Positions 1 through 8,721 of a stretch of 64,000 nt of DNA are shown piece by piece (position 1 is the stretch's first letter; each line of letters begins with the position of its first letter). The stretch spans positions 434,001 to 498,000 of the forward strand of contig NZ_JACHWJ010000004.1 of the NCBI RefSeq assembly GCF_014191305.1. The letters are read 5' to 3'. Below the pieces are notes generated by a model that had not been told where the DNA came from, did not search any database, and worked only from the letters and a program-made list of their open reading frames with translations. The position numbers and the translations under genes were made by a program. Source of the DNA: Pseudoclavibacter helvolus. Its GTDB lineage: Bacteria > Actinomycetota > Actinomycetes > Actinomycetales > Microbacteriaceae.

Positions 1-821
1 GATGGTGGCTGCGACGGGGCCAGCGCTCCGGAGGCGGGGGCGACCGCGCTCCACGCGACCGTGATCTCGCCGAGCCGCCAGCGCTTCTGCGAGTCGACGA
101 GCGGCCAGCCTGCCGCGCGCATCCGCTCGCACACGGCGAGGAACCGCTGCCGCGCGCCGAATGTCTGCCGCGGGGCCTCCCGCTGCCAGGCGTCGTCGAG
201 TGCCTTCAGGTAGTCGTGCACGCCCTCGCCTGGAACGTTGCGGTGGATGAGCGCCTTGGGCAGTCGCTCGGCGACAACAAGCGGGGATTCGAGGCTTGCC
301 GTGTGCAGCGAGACCGTGAACGTTCGAGGTCCGCCCGCGTCGACCCCAACCCAGGACGACACGCGGCCGACCTCGTTGCACGTGCCCTCGACCAGCAGAC
401 CGCCCGGCGCGAGTCGCGCCGTCATGCGCGCCCACGCATCCGCCACCTCAGCCTCGTCGTACTGCCGCAGCACGTTCATCGCCCTGATCACCGTGGGGGA
501 CTCGCCCTTGGGTGTTGGCACCTCGAACCCGCCGACCGCAAACGAGACCCGACCACGCAGCTCCGGCCGGTCTGCGAGCTGCTGCTTGGCGAGTGCGACG
601 CGTCCCGGGTCGATCTCGAGACCGTGGACGCGGACCTCTGGCACGGCGCGCCCGAGTCGCTCGGCCAGCTCGAACGCGGTTGCACCACTCGCCCCGTAGC
701 CCAGGTCGATGACAAGAGGTCGCTCCGCGGACTTCAATGCTGGATGCTGCGCTATCCACCTGTCGACTCGCCGCAGGCGGTTCGTTCCCGTCGTTCCGCG
801 AGTGAGTCGACCCAATGGCAT
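1..821 (-). CDS. Class I SAM-dependent methyltransferase (3' end beyond window)
   Basis: The reading frame is open from an ATG at 821 down to base 1, so the C-terminus lies outside the window. The protein begins [18 protein letters not shown]. Near residue 38 it has a SAM-binding motif [11 protein letters not shown], followed by an acidic strand (HGLEIDPGR) and a post-motif segment, as in class I methyltransferases. A later [18 protein letters not shown] resembles motif III. The substrate cannot be told. It is divergent from gpmA, with about 90 bp between the starts. No strong ribosome-binding site is visible. Other methyltransferase subfamilies are possible; the fold assignment is fairly safe. 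Confidence 0.75.
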   Translation of the reverse strand, partial: MPLGRLTRGTTGTNRLRRVDRWIAQHPALKSAERPLVIDLGYGASGATAFELAERLGRAVPEVRVHGLEIDPGRVALAKQQLADRPELRGRVSFAVGGFEVPTPKGESPTVIRAMNVLRQYDEAEVADAWARMTARLAPGGLLVEGTCNEVGRVSSWVGVDAGGPRTFTVSLHTASLESPLVVAERLPKALIHRNVPGEGVHDYLKALDDAWQREAPRQTFGARQRFLAVCERMRAAGWPLVDSQKRWRLGEITVAWSAVAPASGALAPSQPP

Positions 822-911
822 GCGACAAGACTATTGAGCCGACGAGACTATTTCAGCGTGCGACAACTCCGCGTCGCACGCGGGTCACCCCTACTCGGTA
901 CGCTTGGTTCC

Positions 912-1661
912 ATGACTGAAGCGCTGACGCTCATCCTTGTCCGTCACGGACAGAGCGAATGGAACGAGAAGAACCTCTTTACCGGCTGGGTGGATGTTGA
1001 GCTCACCGAACAGGGACGCGAAGAGGGCGCCCGCGCGGGTCGCCTCATCCGCGACTCCGGCCTCAAGCCGAACGTGCTCTACACCTCGCTGCTCACGCGC
1101 GCCATCGACACGGCCAACCTCGCGCTCAAGGAAGCTGGCCGCGGCTGGATCGACGTCGAGCGCACCTGGCGCCTCAACGAGCGCCACTATGGCGACCTGC
1201 AGGGCAAGGACAAGGCCCAGGTCCGCGACCAGTACGGCGAGGAGCAGTTCATGGAGTGGCGTCGCTCGTACGACACCCCGCCGCCCGCCCTCGACGACAG
1301 CAGCGAGTTCTCGCAGGCCCACGACGAGCGCTACGCGGACCTCGGCGACGAGCTGCCCCGCACCGAGTGCCTCAAGGATGTCCTCGTGCGCTTCCTCCCG
1401 TACTGGGAAGAGGAAGTCCTGCCCACGCTCGTCAAGCGTGGCACCGTCATGATCGCGGCCCACGGCAACAGCCTCCGCGCGCTTGTGAAGCACCTCGAGG
1501 GCATCAGCGACGACGACATCGCCGCCGTCAACATCCCGACGGGCATGCCGCTTGTGTACCGCTTCGACCCCGAGACGCACGAAGTGCTCGGCAAGGGCGA
1601 GTACCTCGACCCCGAGGCAGCGGCCGCCGGAGCAGCCGCAGTCGCCTCGCAGGGCAAGTAG
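912..1661 (+). CDS. gpmA: 2,3-bisphosphoglycerate-dependent phosphoglycerate mutase
   Basis: Interconverts 3- and 2-phosphoglycerate in cytosolic glycolysis and gluconeogenesis. The 249-residue protein has the family length. It shows the phospho-histidine motif [18 protein letters not shown] at residues 8-25, the [11 protein letters not shown] segment, and the second catalytic histidine in [15 protein letters not shown]. An upstream in-frame extension exists, but ATG 912 matches the family N-terminus and lies 7 bases after a TACGCT -10 element (899-904), which suggests a leaderless mRNA. Neighbouring phoU and senX3-regX3 repeat the gpm1-senX3-regX3 order known from mycobacteria. A hairpin terminator follows. 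Confidence 0.95.
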   Translation: MTEALTLILVRHGQSEWNEKNLFTGWVDVELTEQGREEGARAGRLIRDSGLKPNVLYTSLLTRAIDTANLALKEAGRGWIDVERTWRLNERHYGDLQGKDKAQVRDQYGEEQFMEWRRSYDTPPPALDDSSEFSQAHDERYADLGDELPRTECLKDVLVRFLPYWEEEVLPTLVKRGTVMIAAHGNSLRALVKHLEGISDDDIAAVNIPTGMPLVYRFDPETHEVLGKGEYLDPEAAAAGAAAVASQGK

Positions 1662-1694
1662 TTAGACCAAGCACGAGCCCGAACCGGGCGCAGA

Positions 1695-1732
1695 AAGAGG
1701 AGCTCCTCGTCTCACGACGGGGAGCTCCTCTT
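1695..1732 (+). terminator. Intrinsic terminator of gpmA, probably bidirectional
   Basis: Arms AAGAGGAGCTCC (1695-1706) and GGAGCTCCTCTT (1721-1732) are perfect complements, with an extra CGT/ACG pairing inside the loop. It lies between convergent gpmA and the CDF exporter gene. Confidence 0.75.
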
Positions 1733-1749
1733 CGCTGTCTGGGCGTGGG

Positions 1750-2484
1750 TCAGTGCCCGTGCCCCTCGTGCCCCTCGTGTCCGTCGTGCCCCTCGTGTTC
1801 GTCGTGTGGATGCTCGTCCTCGTCCTCGAGGAGCATCCCGACCGAAGTCGCGCACGCGTCGCCCTTCCACGCCTCGATGCCCTCGCGAACCGCGAAGACG
1901 GCGATGACGAGACCCGCGACGGCGTCAGCCCAGGCCCAGCCGAGGAGCGAGTTGAGTACGAGCCCGGCGAGGACCGCGGCGGAGAGGTAGGTGCAGATGA
2001 GGGTCTGCTTGGAGTCCGCGATGGCCGTGGCTGAGCCGAGTTCTCGCCCGGCGCGTCGCTCGATGAGTGACAGGAACGGCATGAAGACGACGCTCACGGC
2101 GGCCAGCACGATGCCGACGGTGCTGTGCTCAACCTCGGAGCCAGACGTGAGCGTGAGGATCGAGCTCACGCTAACGTAGGCGGCGAGCGCGAAGAAGGCG
2201 ACCGCGATGACACGAAGCGTCGGCTTCTCCCAGCGCTCCGGCTCTCGCCGCGTGAACTGCCACGCGACCGCGGCCGCCGAGAGCACCTCGATGACCGAGT
2301 CGAGGCCGAAGCCGATGAGGGCGGCCGATGATGACGCGGCGCCCGCCGAGAGGGCGATGACCGCCTCGATCACGTTGTAGGCGATCGTGAAGGTCACGAC
2401 CAGGCGGATGCGCTGCTGCAACACCGCACGACGGGCCTCGGAGGAGGTGGTGCCCGCTGGGTACGTCTGCGCGCCGGTGGTCAC
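1750..2484 (-). CDS. Cation diffusion facilitator (CDF) heavy-metal exporter
   Basis: Inner-membrane proton-coupled exporter of divalent metal. About six hydrophobic segments are visible. Asp pairs typical of CDF metal sites occur in GFGLDSVIEVLSA (TM2) and near WAWADAVAGLVIAVFAVREG (TM5). The C-terminal tail is His/Asp-rich, with repeated GHEGH and HDGH units, and probably binds metal. I chose GTG 2484 because it overlaps the TGA of the preceding cmtR-like gene (GTGA), giving translational coupling; a longer frame would run back into cmtR. Coupling to a Cd/Pb-type sensor suggests export of Cd, Zn or Pb, but the metal is inferred. Confidence 0.85.
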   Translation of the reverse strand: MTTGAQTYPAGTTSSEARRAVLQQRIRLVVTFTIAYNVIEAVIALSAGAASSSAALIGFGLDSVIEVLSAAAVAWQFTRREPERWEKPTLRVIAVAFFALAAYVSVSSILTLTSGSEVEHSTVGIVLAAVSVVFMPFLSLIERRAGRELGSATAIADSKQTLICTYLSAAVLAGLVLNSLLGWAWADAVAGLVIAVFAVREGIEAWKGDACATSVGMLLEDEDEHPHDEHEGHDGHEGHEGHGH

Positions 2485-2837
2485 GAGGTCGGCTCGCAGC
2501 AGCCGGGGACAGGGCAGGCCGAGTCCTGGCATGGGGCGTCTTTGTCGACGTCAAGGACAACCCCGACGAGAGCCGTCAGCGCCCGGGTGAGGTGGGGGTC
2601 GGCGATCTCATAGCGCGTCTGCCTGCCCTCGTGTTCCGTGACGACGATTCCGCAGTCTCTCAGGCACGTCAGGTGGTTCGAAACGTTTTGTCGGGTGAGG
2701 CCCAGCTCGTCCGCGAGCTTGGCGGGGTAGTCGGGGCCGTCGAGGAGGCGCAAGAGGATGCGTGAGCGGGAGGGGTCCGCCATGGCGCGGCCCAGGCGGT
2801 TCATGACGTCCAGGCGGGTTGTGGTCGCGGTGCTCAT
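2481..2837 (-). CDS. cmtR: ArsR/SmtB-family metal sensor, CmtR type
   Basis: 118-residue winged-helix repressor. The recognition region TRQNVSNHLTCLRDCG carries Cys58 and Cys62, and Cys103 follows in DKDAPCQ. These match the Cys57/Cys61/Cys102 ligand set established for mycobacterial CmtR (Cd/Pb). Three further C-terminal cysteines (108, 113, 114) are unusual and could alter affinity. It starts 7 bases after a TATTAA -10 embedded in a perfect palindrome, so it probably represses itself and its coupled CDF exporter. Metal specificity is inferred from the ligand residues. Confidence 0.9.
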   Translation of the reverse strand: MSTATTTRLDVMNRLGRAMADPSRSRILLRLLDGPDYPAKLADELGLTRQNVSNHLTCLRDCGIVVTEHEGRQTRYEIADPHLTRALTALVGVVLDVDKDAPCQDSACPVPGCCEPTS

Positions 2838-2844
2838 GCCACTA

Positions 2845-2872
2845 TTAATACAGTGGTCGCTGTATTAAGCAA
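2845..2872 (-). promoter_or_regulatory. cmtR promoter with overlapping palindromic operator
   Basis: TTAATACAG (2845-2853) and CTGTATTAA (2860-2868) form a perfect 9-bp inverted repeat with a 6-base spacer. Read on the minus strand, a -35 TTGCTT (2872-2867) and a -10 TATTAA (2850-2845) are 16 bases apart. The -10 ends 7 bases before the ATG. Repressor bound here would cover the -10, as ArsR-family sensors usually do. Confidence 0.75.
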
Positions 2873-2913
2873 GCGCTAGCGAGGAGGGTGCTCTCGCAGG
2901 CGATGCAAACGGA

Positions 2914-2967
2914 ACTGCACCCCTGCCGCAGTCGCTCCCTCGGAAGCTGCCGCGACTGGGGTGCAGT
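2914..2967 (-). terminator. Large imperfect hairpin downstream of phoU
   Basis: ACTGCACCCC (2914-2923) pairs perfectly with GGGGTGCAGT (2958-2967). An inner AGTCGC/GCGACT pair (2930-2935, 2952-2957) extends the stem past a bulge. It sits 23 bases past the phoU stop and may end phoU transcription; the T-tract is weak. Confidence 0.5.
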
Positions 2968-2990
2968 CTGCGTTGTCGTGCTGGCTCGTA

Positions 2991-3692
2991 CTAGACGCCG
3001 GGGGTGATCGGGGAGACGGGCGTGGACGGCTCCTTCTCCTGCATCCACTCGCCGCTCGTCAGGTACTGGACCTTCTGCGCGATCGAGACGGCGTGGTCGG
3101 CGAAGCGCTCGAAGTAGCGGCTCGCGAGCGTCGCGTCGACGACCTCGACGCTTTGCGCCTGGATGTCGTCAGCGAGCAGTGCGTCGAACGTGCTGCGGTG
3201 CAGCTCGTCGATGCGGTTGTCGCTCGCCTTGATCTCGTCGGCGATCCGGTTCGTCTCCTCGTCGTTGCCGGCGTCGAGCAGGGCCACGAGCTGGCGCGCA
3301 ACGGCCACGTCGAGACGGCTCATCTCGGCGAACACCGGACGGAGCGTGTTCGGTCCGACGCCGCCAGGGAAGCGGTAGCGCGCGAGTGCCGCAATGTGCG
3401 CGGCCAGGTCGCCCATGCGCTCGAGCGAGGAGCTGATGCGCAGCGCGCTCACAACAAGACGCAGGTCGCGCGCGACGGGGGACTGGCGGGCGATGATCTC
3501 GATGGTGTGCTCATCGAGGGCGATGGCGAGCTCGTCGATGCGGGCATCATCGGAGATGACCTGCTCGGCGAGGGCGACATCGGAATTCGTGAACGCAACG
3601 GCGGCACGCTGCATGGCGGACTCGACGTGGCGGGCGATCTCCACGAGGCCGTTGCTGACCTCAGCGAGTTCCTGCTGGAAAACTTCGCGCAT
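2991..3692 (-). CDS. phoU: Phosphate signalling regulator PhoU
   Basis: Cytosolic protein linking the Pst phosphate transporter to the SenX3/PhoR-type kinase. The 233-residue protein has the two tandem PhoU three-helix repeats: DLRLVVSALRISSSLERMGDLA in the first and the cognate LASRYFERFADHAVSIAQ in the second. A ribosome-binding site AGAGGA precedes ATG 3692. It is divergent from senX3 across 172 bp, consistent with joint phosphate control. The pst genes are not in the window. Confidence 0.93.
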   Translation of the reverse strand: MREVFQQELAEVSNGLVEIARHVESAMQRAAVAFTNSDVALAEQVISDDARIDELAIALDEHTIEIIARQSPVARDLRLVVSALRISSSLERMGDLAAHIAALARYRFPGGVGPNTLRPVFAEMSRLDVAVARQLVALLDAGNDEETNRIADEIKASDNRIDELHRSTFDALLADDIQAQSVEVVDATLASRYFERFADHAVSIAQKVQYLTSGEWMQEKEPSTPVSPITPGV

Positions 3693-3864
3693 GTTTATCC
3701 TCTGTTTCGTGGCAACGGGCGATGTGCCGCTGCCCGTAGTTCTGGGCAGACCGGTCGCCCAGTGCCTCTGGGAGTGACCCTGCCTTCGCAGGCGAGTCTA
3801 CGGAGCCAAGGTAACCGACTCGTGTACGACTGGTGACGGTTCCGCTGGCCCATATGCTGGACCC

Positions 3865-5037
3865 ATGGACTCGTCCGTCGCAGTGGTCCTTGCGATCGTA
3901 CTCGGCTTCCTCTTGGGTGCAGGTTTCGTCTGGCTGCTCCACGTTGCTTCGGTACGGCAGGCAAAGGCGCGAGCTGCATTCTCACCCCGCCTCCCTGAGG
4001 GCATCGAGCATCTGCTCGGCGCCCTCGACTCGATCGTCATCGTCACCGACCTCTCCAGGAACGTCTACCAGTCGTCCCCTGGAGCTACCTCGAAGGGGCT
4101 CGTGCGCCCAGGGGGTCGCCTCGATGAGCGCGTCGGCGCTGTTGTCGACGAGGCGAGAAGGCAAGGGGAGGCCGTCACGAGGGACCTCGAGATCGCCCGC
4201 GGCCCGTTCGGGCGCTCCGAGATCCACGTTCGCGTGCGTGCGGCACCCCTTTCGACGAGGTTCTTCCTCGTGCTCGCCGAGGATCGCACCGAGGCGCTTC
4301 GCGTCGAGAGCGTGCGTCGAGACTTCGTCGCGAACGTCAGCCATGAGCTCAAGACCCCCATCGGGGCGGTCACGCTGCTCGCCGAGGCCATCTCGGAGTC
4401 CGCAGGCGACGAAGAGCAGGTCAAGTACTTCACGGGGCGGCTCAGCAAAGAGAGCCTGCGACTCGCGTCCATCACGAACGAACTGATCGAACTATCGAGG
4501 CTGCAGTCGAGCGACTCGCTCGCGCATCCCGAGCTCATTTCCATCCACGAGATCTTGTCGCTCGCCGTCGATCAGTCGAGGGTGCCTGCTGAGGTCGGGG
4601 GCGTCGAGATCGTGCTCGGCGATGACGTGGATGCGTTTGTGTACGGCGAACGGGCGCACCTCCTCATGTGCTTCACGAACCTTGTGTCGAACGCCGTCCA
4701 GTACTCGTCACCGAACTCACGGGTGGGGATCGGCACGCGCCTCGTCGACGACACGGTCGAGGTCGCCATCTCCGACCAGGGCATCGGCATCGCCCCGGAG
4801 GATCAGGGGCGCATCTTCGAGCGGTTCTTCCGCGTCGACCAGGCTCGATCCCGCCGGACGGGCGGGACCGGCCTCGGCTTGAGCATCGTGCGCCACGTCG
4901 CCGAGAACCACGGCGGCGACGTCCGTGTCTGGTCGCAGCCAGGCAAGGGCTCGACCTTCACCGTGCGGCTCCCCTCGGCTGATTCCGTGGTCGACGAGAT
5001 CGACCTGCAGCGCTTCAGCGAGCGCCGCTCTGCCTGA
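3865..5037 (+). CDS. senX3: SenX3-like sensor histidine kinase
   Basis: Membrane-anchored kinase of the phosphate response, partner of RegX3. The 390-residue protein has one clear N-terminal membrane segment (about 5-27), a PAS-like region (about 45-145), the HisKA box with phospho-acceptor His160 in ANVSHELKTPIG, and an HATPase domain with N-box FTNLVSNAVQYS, G1 DQGIGIAPED and G2 GGTGLGLSIV. ATG 3865 lies 6 bases after a TATGCT -10 (3853-3858) with no ribosome-binding site, indicating a leaderless mRNA. regX3 follows 88 bp downstream on the same strand. Confidence 0.92.
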   Translation: MDSSVAVVLAIVLGFLLGAGFVWLLHVASVRQAKARAAFSPRLPEGIEHLLGALDSIVIVTDLSRNVYQSSPGATSKGLVRPGGRLDERVGAVVDEARRQGEAVTRDLEIARGPFGRSEIHVRVRAAPLSTRFFLVLAEDRTEALRVESVRRDFVANVSHELKTPIGAVTLLAEAISESAGDEEQVKYFTGRLSKESLRLASITNELIELSRLQSSDSLAHPELISIHEILSLAVDQSRVPAEVGGVEIVLGDDVDAFVYGERAHLLMCFTNLVSNAVQYSSPNSRVGIGTRLVDDTVEVAISDQGIGIAPEDQGRIFERFFRVDQARSRRTGGTGLGLSIVRHVAENHGGDVRVWSQPGKGSTFTVRLPSADSVVDEIDLQRFSERRSA

Positions 5038-5125
5038 CGCCAGCCGATCGCATCCGGGCGGCGCCACGCCGCACAACGCGCGGGGATGCCCGTGCGTCAC
5101 TCAATGTTCACGAAAGATATGCACA

Positions 5126-5818
5126 ATGGCCCCCGTGACCCGCATCCTCCTCGTCGAAGACGAATCCGCACTGCATGAGCCGCTCTCCTTCCTCCTCGGA
5201 CGGGAGGGATACGAGGTCGCTGTCGCTGAGACCGGCCTCGACGCCCTCGACCTGTTCGACCGGGACGGCGCCGACCTGGTGCTCCTCGACCTGATGCTCC
5301 CGGGCGTTCCCGGCACGGAGGTCTGCAAGCAGATCCGCCTCACGTCCAAGGTGCCGATCATCATGCTGACCGCGAAGGACAGCGAGGTCGACATCGTCGT
5401 GGGGCTCGAGCTCGGCGCCGACGACTACGTCACGAAGCCATACTCGACGCGTGAGCTGCTGGCCCGGGTTCGCGCCGTGCTCCGCCGCAACGAGCAGGAG
5501 GACGAGGGCGAAGACGACAGCATCATCGAGGTCGGCGAGGTGCGCATGGATCTGGACAGGCATACCCTGCAGGTCTCCGGCAAGGTGACCCCGATGCCGC
5601 TCAAGGAGTACGAGCTGCTCGAGTACCTGATGCGCAACTCGGGTCGAGTGCTGACCCGCGGGCAGCTCATCGACCGGGTCTGGGGTCCCGACTACTACGG
5701 CGACACCAAGACGCTCGACGTGCACATCAAGCGCATCCGCAGTCGCATCGAGGAGAAGCCGTCGACGCCGGTCCGGCTCGTGACCGTCCGGGGCCTCGGC
5801 TACCGCTACGAGGGCTGA
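5126..5818 (+). CDS. regX3: RegX3-like OmpR-family response regulator
   Basis: Cytosolic DNA-binding regulator of phosphate-starvation genes, phosphorylated by SenX3. In the 230-residue protein the receiver domain has acidic Glu11/Asp12, phospho-acceptor Asp55 (LLDLMLPG) and Lys104 (VTKPYS). The C-terminal winged helix (about 135-228) ends TVRGLGYRYEG. ATG 5126 fits the family start; a GTG three codons later is possible. It forms one unit with senX3 and ends at a strong hairpin terminator. Confidence 0.93.
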   Translation: MAPVTRILLVEDESALHEPLSFLLGREGYEVAVAETGLDALDLFDRDGADLVLLDLMLPGVPGTEVCKQIRLTSKVPIIMLTAKDSEVDIVVGLELGADDYVTKPYSTRELLARVRAVLRRNEQEDEGEDDSIIEVGEVRMDLDRHTLQVSGKVTPMPLKEYELLEYLMRNSGRVLTRGQLIDRVWGPDYYGDTKTLDVHIKRIRSRIEEKPSTPVRLVTVRGLGYRYEG

Positions 5819-5848
5819 CCCCGCCGGTACCTCTGAACTCGAAACGCA

Positions 5849-5883
5849 AGAAGGGCGCATCCACCAGGTGGATGCGCCCTTCT
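5849..5883. terminator. Bidirectional terminator between regX3 and lpqE
   Basis: AGAAGGGCGCATCC (5849-5862) is perfectly complementary to GGATGCGCCCTTCT (5870-5883), and the pairing continues into the loop. It lies between convergent genes and serves both. Confidence 0.8.
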
Positions 5884-5903
5884 CGGTTGTCTGCGTTGGT
5901 CGG

Positions 5904-6503
5904 CTAGGCCGTGCCGCCCTCTTCAGGCTGCTCGGTCGGTGCCGGCGTGGGGGCAATGCTCGGTGGTGCAGCCGGGGGCTCAGTCTGCGCTGGGCCCGGG
6001 ACGAGCGTGGAGTACTCGGGGAGCGTGCCGTCGAGCACTGGAACGCTCACGGCCTGGACCGTCTGCTCACCGTCGAGCGACGCCGTGAACGTCACCTCGT
6101 GGGTGGATCCCGGTGAGAAATCCATGCCCTCGAGGAGCACGGTGGCGCCTTCGCCGAAGCCCACCTGTGTGACGCCAGCGGCAGCGTCGACCGGGACAGT
6201 CACGACGACGTCCTGCTCGACGCCGTTGATGAGACCCGTGTAGGTGATGTCGAGCGAACCGGCGCTGCCCGTGTGGTTGACGAGCGCGAAGATGAGGTTG
6301 GCGCGGTCGGTCACGTCAGTGTCGGTGAGCGTGTCGGTGATGAGGATCGCGTTGCGGACCTCAAGCTCGCCGACGTTGGCGTTCGTGCCGTCGCTCGCAG
6401 AGTACTGCGTCGTAGTGCGCTGGGGGGAGATGTAGTTGCAGCCGGCAAGCCCAACCGCGACTGCGGCGGCAAGGGTTACGGACGCGACGGCGCGGATCTT
6501 CAC
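5904..6503 (-). CDS. lpqE: LpqE-like secreted lipoprotein
   Basis: Predicted lipoprotein of 199 residues. The signal peptide VKIRAVASVTLAAAVAVGLAGC places the lipidated Cys at 22. The rest is a single beta-rich domain with repeated TVTVPVD and VTFTASLD style strands, then a Pro/Ala/Glu-rich tail. I chose GTG 6503 because GGAGG lies 8 bases upstream and the signal peptide starts there. The position beside and divergent from carD matches mycobacterial lpqE (Rv3584). A specific function is not known to me; the name rests on context and domain style. Confidence 0.7.
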   Translation of the reverse strand: MKIRAVASVTLAAAVAVGLAGCNYISPQRTTTQYSASDGTNANVGELEVRNAILITDTLTDTDVTDRANLIFALVNHTGSAGSLDITYTGLINGVEQDVVVTVPVDAAAGVTQVGFGEGATVLLEGMDFSPGSTHEVTFTASLDGEQTVQAVSVPVLDGTLPEYSTLVPGPAQTEPPAAPPSIAPTPAPTEQPEEGGTA

Positions 6504-6646
6504 GTCTGGAGCCTCCAGGTTCGGACCGTGCGGCTGTCGCCACACGAATTCACAGGATGCGGCAAGCCTATCTGATCTAGGTGCGGCTGCCGGACGACGC
6601 GGCGGCGGACTCTACCACTCCCACCCTCAGATGGGCCCTTTTGACA

Positions 6647-6655
6647 TGGTACTCT
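6647..6655 (+). promoter_or_regulatory. Possible extended -10 of the carD promoter
   Basis: TGGTACTCT reads as an extended -10 (TGn plus TAnnnT), 25 bases before the carD start. No convincing -35 was found at normal spacing. Confidence 0.35.
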
Positions 6656-6680
6656 TAGGTGCCGAAAGGGGCTTGTATTT

Positions 6681-7163
6681 ATGCAGTTTGAGGTCGGGGA
6701 GACAGTCGTCTATCCCCATCACGGCGCGGCCACCATTTCAGAGGTGAAGATCCGAGTCATCAAGGGCGAAGAAAAGACGTTCCTCAAGTTGAACGTTGCA
6801 CAGGGAGACCTCGTCATCGAGGTTCCTGCTGACAACGTCGACTTGGTCGGAGTGCGCGATGTCATCGGACAGGACGGTCTTGACCGTGTGTTCGAGGTCT
6901 TGCGGGCCCCCATCACCGAGGAACCGACGAACTGGTCCCGCAGGTACAAGTCGAACCTTGAGAAGCTCGCCTCCGGCGACGTCATCAAGGTCTCGGAGGT
7001 CGTCCGCGACCTCTGGCGTCGCGACCAGGATCGGGGTCTCTCCGCTGGGGAGAAGCGGATGCTTGCGAAGGCGCGGCAGATCCTCGTCTCTGAGCTCGCT
7101 CTCGCGGAGAAGACTGACGAAGAGAAGGCCGGAGACGTGCTCGACAAGGTCCTCGCGTCTTAA
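6681..7163 (+). CDS. carD: RNA polymerase-binding transcription regulator CarD
   Basis: Binds the RNAP beta subunit and stabilises open complexes, notably at rRNA promoters. The 160-residue protein has the N-terminal RNAP-interaction domain ([18 protein letters not shown], about 1-55) and a helical DNA-binding C-terminal half ([17 protein letters not shown] onward) with the conserved Trp at the DNA minor-groove wedge. AAAGGGG at 6665-6671 is a good ribosome-binding site. Family length is normal. Confidence 0.95.
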   Translation: MQFEVGETVVYPHHGAATISEVKIRVIKGEEKTFLKLNVAQGDLVIEVPADNVDLVGVRDVIGQDGLDRVFEVLRAPITEEPTNWSRRYKSNLEKLASGDVIKVSEVVRDLWRRDQDRGLSAGEKRMLAKARQILVSELALAEKTDEEKAGDVLDKVLAS

Positions 7164-7244
7164 CCTTTTGACATCGCCTCGCCTCCGGGGCAGTCGCTTC
7201 AGCCTCCCTCGGGGCTGGCGCTCAGCACGCATCACGCGCTTCAT

Positions 7245-7288
7245 CGTCGGGGCCGCAGGGACGTTCACGCGTCCGTGCGGCCCCGACG
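7245..7288 (+). terminator. Long hairpin between carD and cysS
   Basis: Nineteen-base arms (7245-7263 and 7270-7288) pair with a single mismatch around loop TTCACG. It probably ends carD transcription. The hairpin stops 2 bases before the TATGCT -10 of cysS, so it also occupies the -35 region of that promoter. Confidence 0.55.
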
Positions 7289-7302
7289 CGTATGCTGGTG
7301 CA

Positions 7303-8721
7303 GTGAATCAGCGCATCTACGACACGCAGACGCAAGCACTCGGCGACTTCACGCCGATGGTGCCAGGCGAGGTCTCGATGTACGTGTGTGGGCCCACGGT
7401 GCAGTCGGCGCCGCACGCAGGTCACCTCCGTTCCGCGCTGGTCTACGACCAGTTCCGCTCCTGGTTCGAGGCGACGGGGCTGCGGGTGACGCTCGTGCGC
7501 AATGTCACTGATATCGACGATAAGACGCTCGCTGGAGCCACCGCGGACGAGCCATGGTGGGCCCTCGCCTACCGTGTGGAACGCGAGTTCAACGCCGCGT
7601 ACTCCGCCCTCGGCATCCGCCCGCCGACGTACGAGCCCCGCGCGACGGGGTCTATTCCGGAAATGCAGGAGCTCATTTCGCTGCTTATCGAGCGCGGCCA
7701 CGCGTATCCGGCCGCCGATGGGAGCGGGGATGTGTGGTTCGACACGGGCAGCTGGGCTAGCTACGGCGAGCTCACTCACCAGCGACCTGAGGACATGGCG
7801 GAGGGTGAGGCGCCGAGCCGCGGCAAGCGCAGCGCCGCTGACTTCGCGCTCTGGAAGGGGCGCAAGCCTGGCGAGCCGGAATCCGCGGCATGGTCGTCGC
7901 CGTGGGGCGCCGGCAGGCCTGGCTGGCACATCGAGTGCTCCGCGATGTCGACCAAGTACCTCGGGCCGACCTTCGACATCCACGGTGGTGGCCGCGACCT
8001 CCGCTTCCCTCACCACGAGAACGAGCTGGCACAGTCGCGCGCGGCCGGGCTTGAGTTCGCTCGCACGTGGGTGCACAACGGGCTCGTGTCGGTCGCCGGA
8101 CAGAAGATGTCGAAGTCGATCGGGAACACGGTCTCGGCGCTCGACCTGCTCTCGTCGGCGCGGCCGGTCGTCGTCCGCTACTTCCTCGGGTCGGCGCACT
8201 ACCGCTCGACGATCGAGATCGGACCCGCCTCTCTCGAGGAGGCGACCGCCTCGTTTGCTCGCATCGAGGCGTTCCTTGAGCGCGCTGAGCGTGCAGGGTT
8301 GCTGGCTCCGGGTGGGGCGAAGCCGGGTCTGGACGACCTCCCCGCCGCGTTCGTCGCGGCCATGAACGACGACTTCGCTGTCCCACAGGCGATCGCGTCG
8401 CTGCACGAGGCGGTGACGAGCGGCAACCAGGCGTTCGACACGGGAGCGACGGAAGCGGCGGCACGAGCCGCGCACGAGGTCACCTCGATGCTCGACATCC
8501 TCGGCATCAACCCACGCGCGGAGCAGTGGAGCGGGGGAGCGGATGCGACGGGCGAGACGACCCTCGCGGCGCTCATCGACTCGTTGCTCGTCGAGCGCAA
8601 ACAGGCCCGCGGCGCGAAGGACTTCGCCCGCGCAGATCAGATTCGAGACACGCTGGCAGCTGCCGGCGTGCAGATTGAAGACTCGCCGAACGGCAGCTTC
8701 TGGACGTTGGAGAAGGCATGA
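7303..8721 (+). CDS. cysS: Cysteinyl-tRNA synthetase
   Basis: Charges tRNA-Cys. In the 472-residue protein the Rossmann domain opens with MYVCGPTVQSAPHAGHLRS, containing the first zinc-ligand Cys and an HxGH signature. GWHIECSAMS and FPHHENE supply further zinc ligands. GQKMSKSIGN is the KMSKS motif. The C-terminal helical domain ends in an anticodon-binding tail. GTG 7303 is 6 bases after a TATGCT -10, so the mRNA is probably leaderless. The paralogue MshC was considered, but length and tail fit CysS. rlmB overlaps the end by ATGA. Confidence 0.94.
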   Translation: MNQRIYDTQTQALGDFTPMVPGEVSMYVCGPTVQSAPHAGHLRSALVYDQFRSWFEATGLRVTLVRNVTDIDDKTLAGATADEPWWALAYRVEREFNAAYSALGIRPPTYEPRATGSIPEMQELISLLIERGHAYPAADGSGDVWFDTGSWASYGELTHQRPEDMAEGEAPSRGKRSAADFALWKGRKPGEPESAAWSSPWGAGRPGWHIECSAMSTKYLGPTFDIHGGGRDLRFPHHENELAQSRAAGLEFARTWVHNGLVSVAGQKMSKSIGNTVSALDLLSSARPVVVRYFLGSAHYRSTIEIGPASLEEATASFARIEAFLERAERAGLLAPGGAKPGLDDLPAAFVAAMNDDFAVPQAIASLHEAVTSGNQAFDTGATEAAARAAHEVTSMLDILGINPRAEQWSGGADATGETTLAALIDSLLVERKQARGAKDFARADQIRDTLAAAGVQIEDSPNGSFWTLEKA

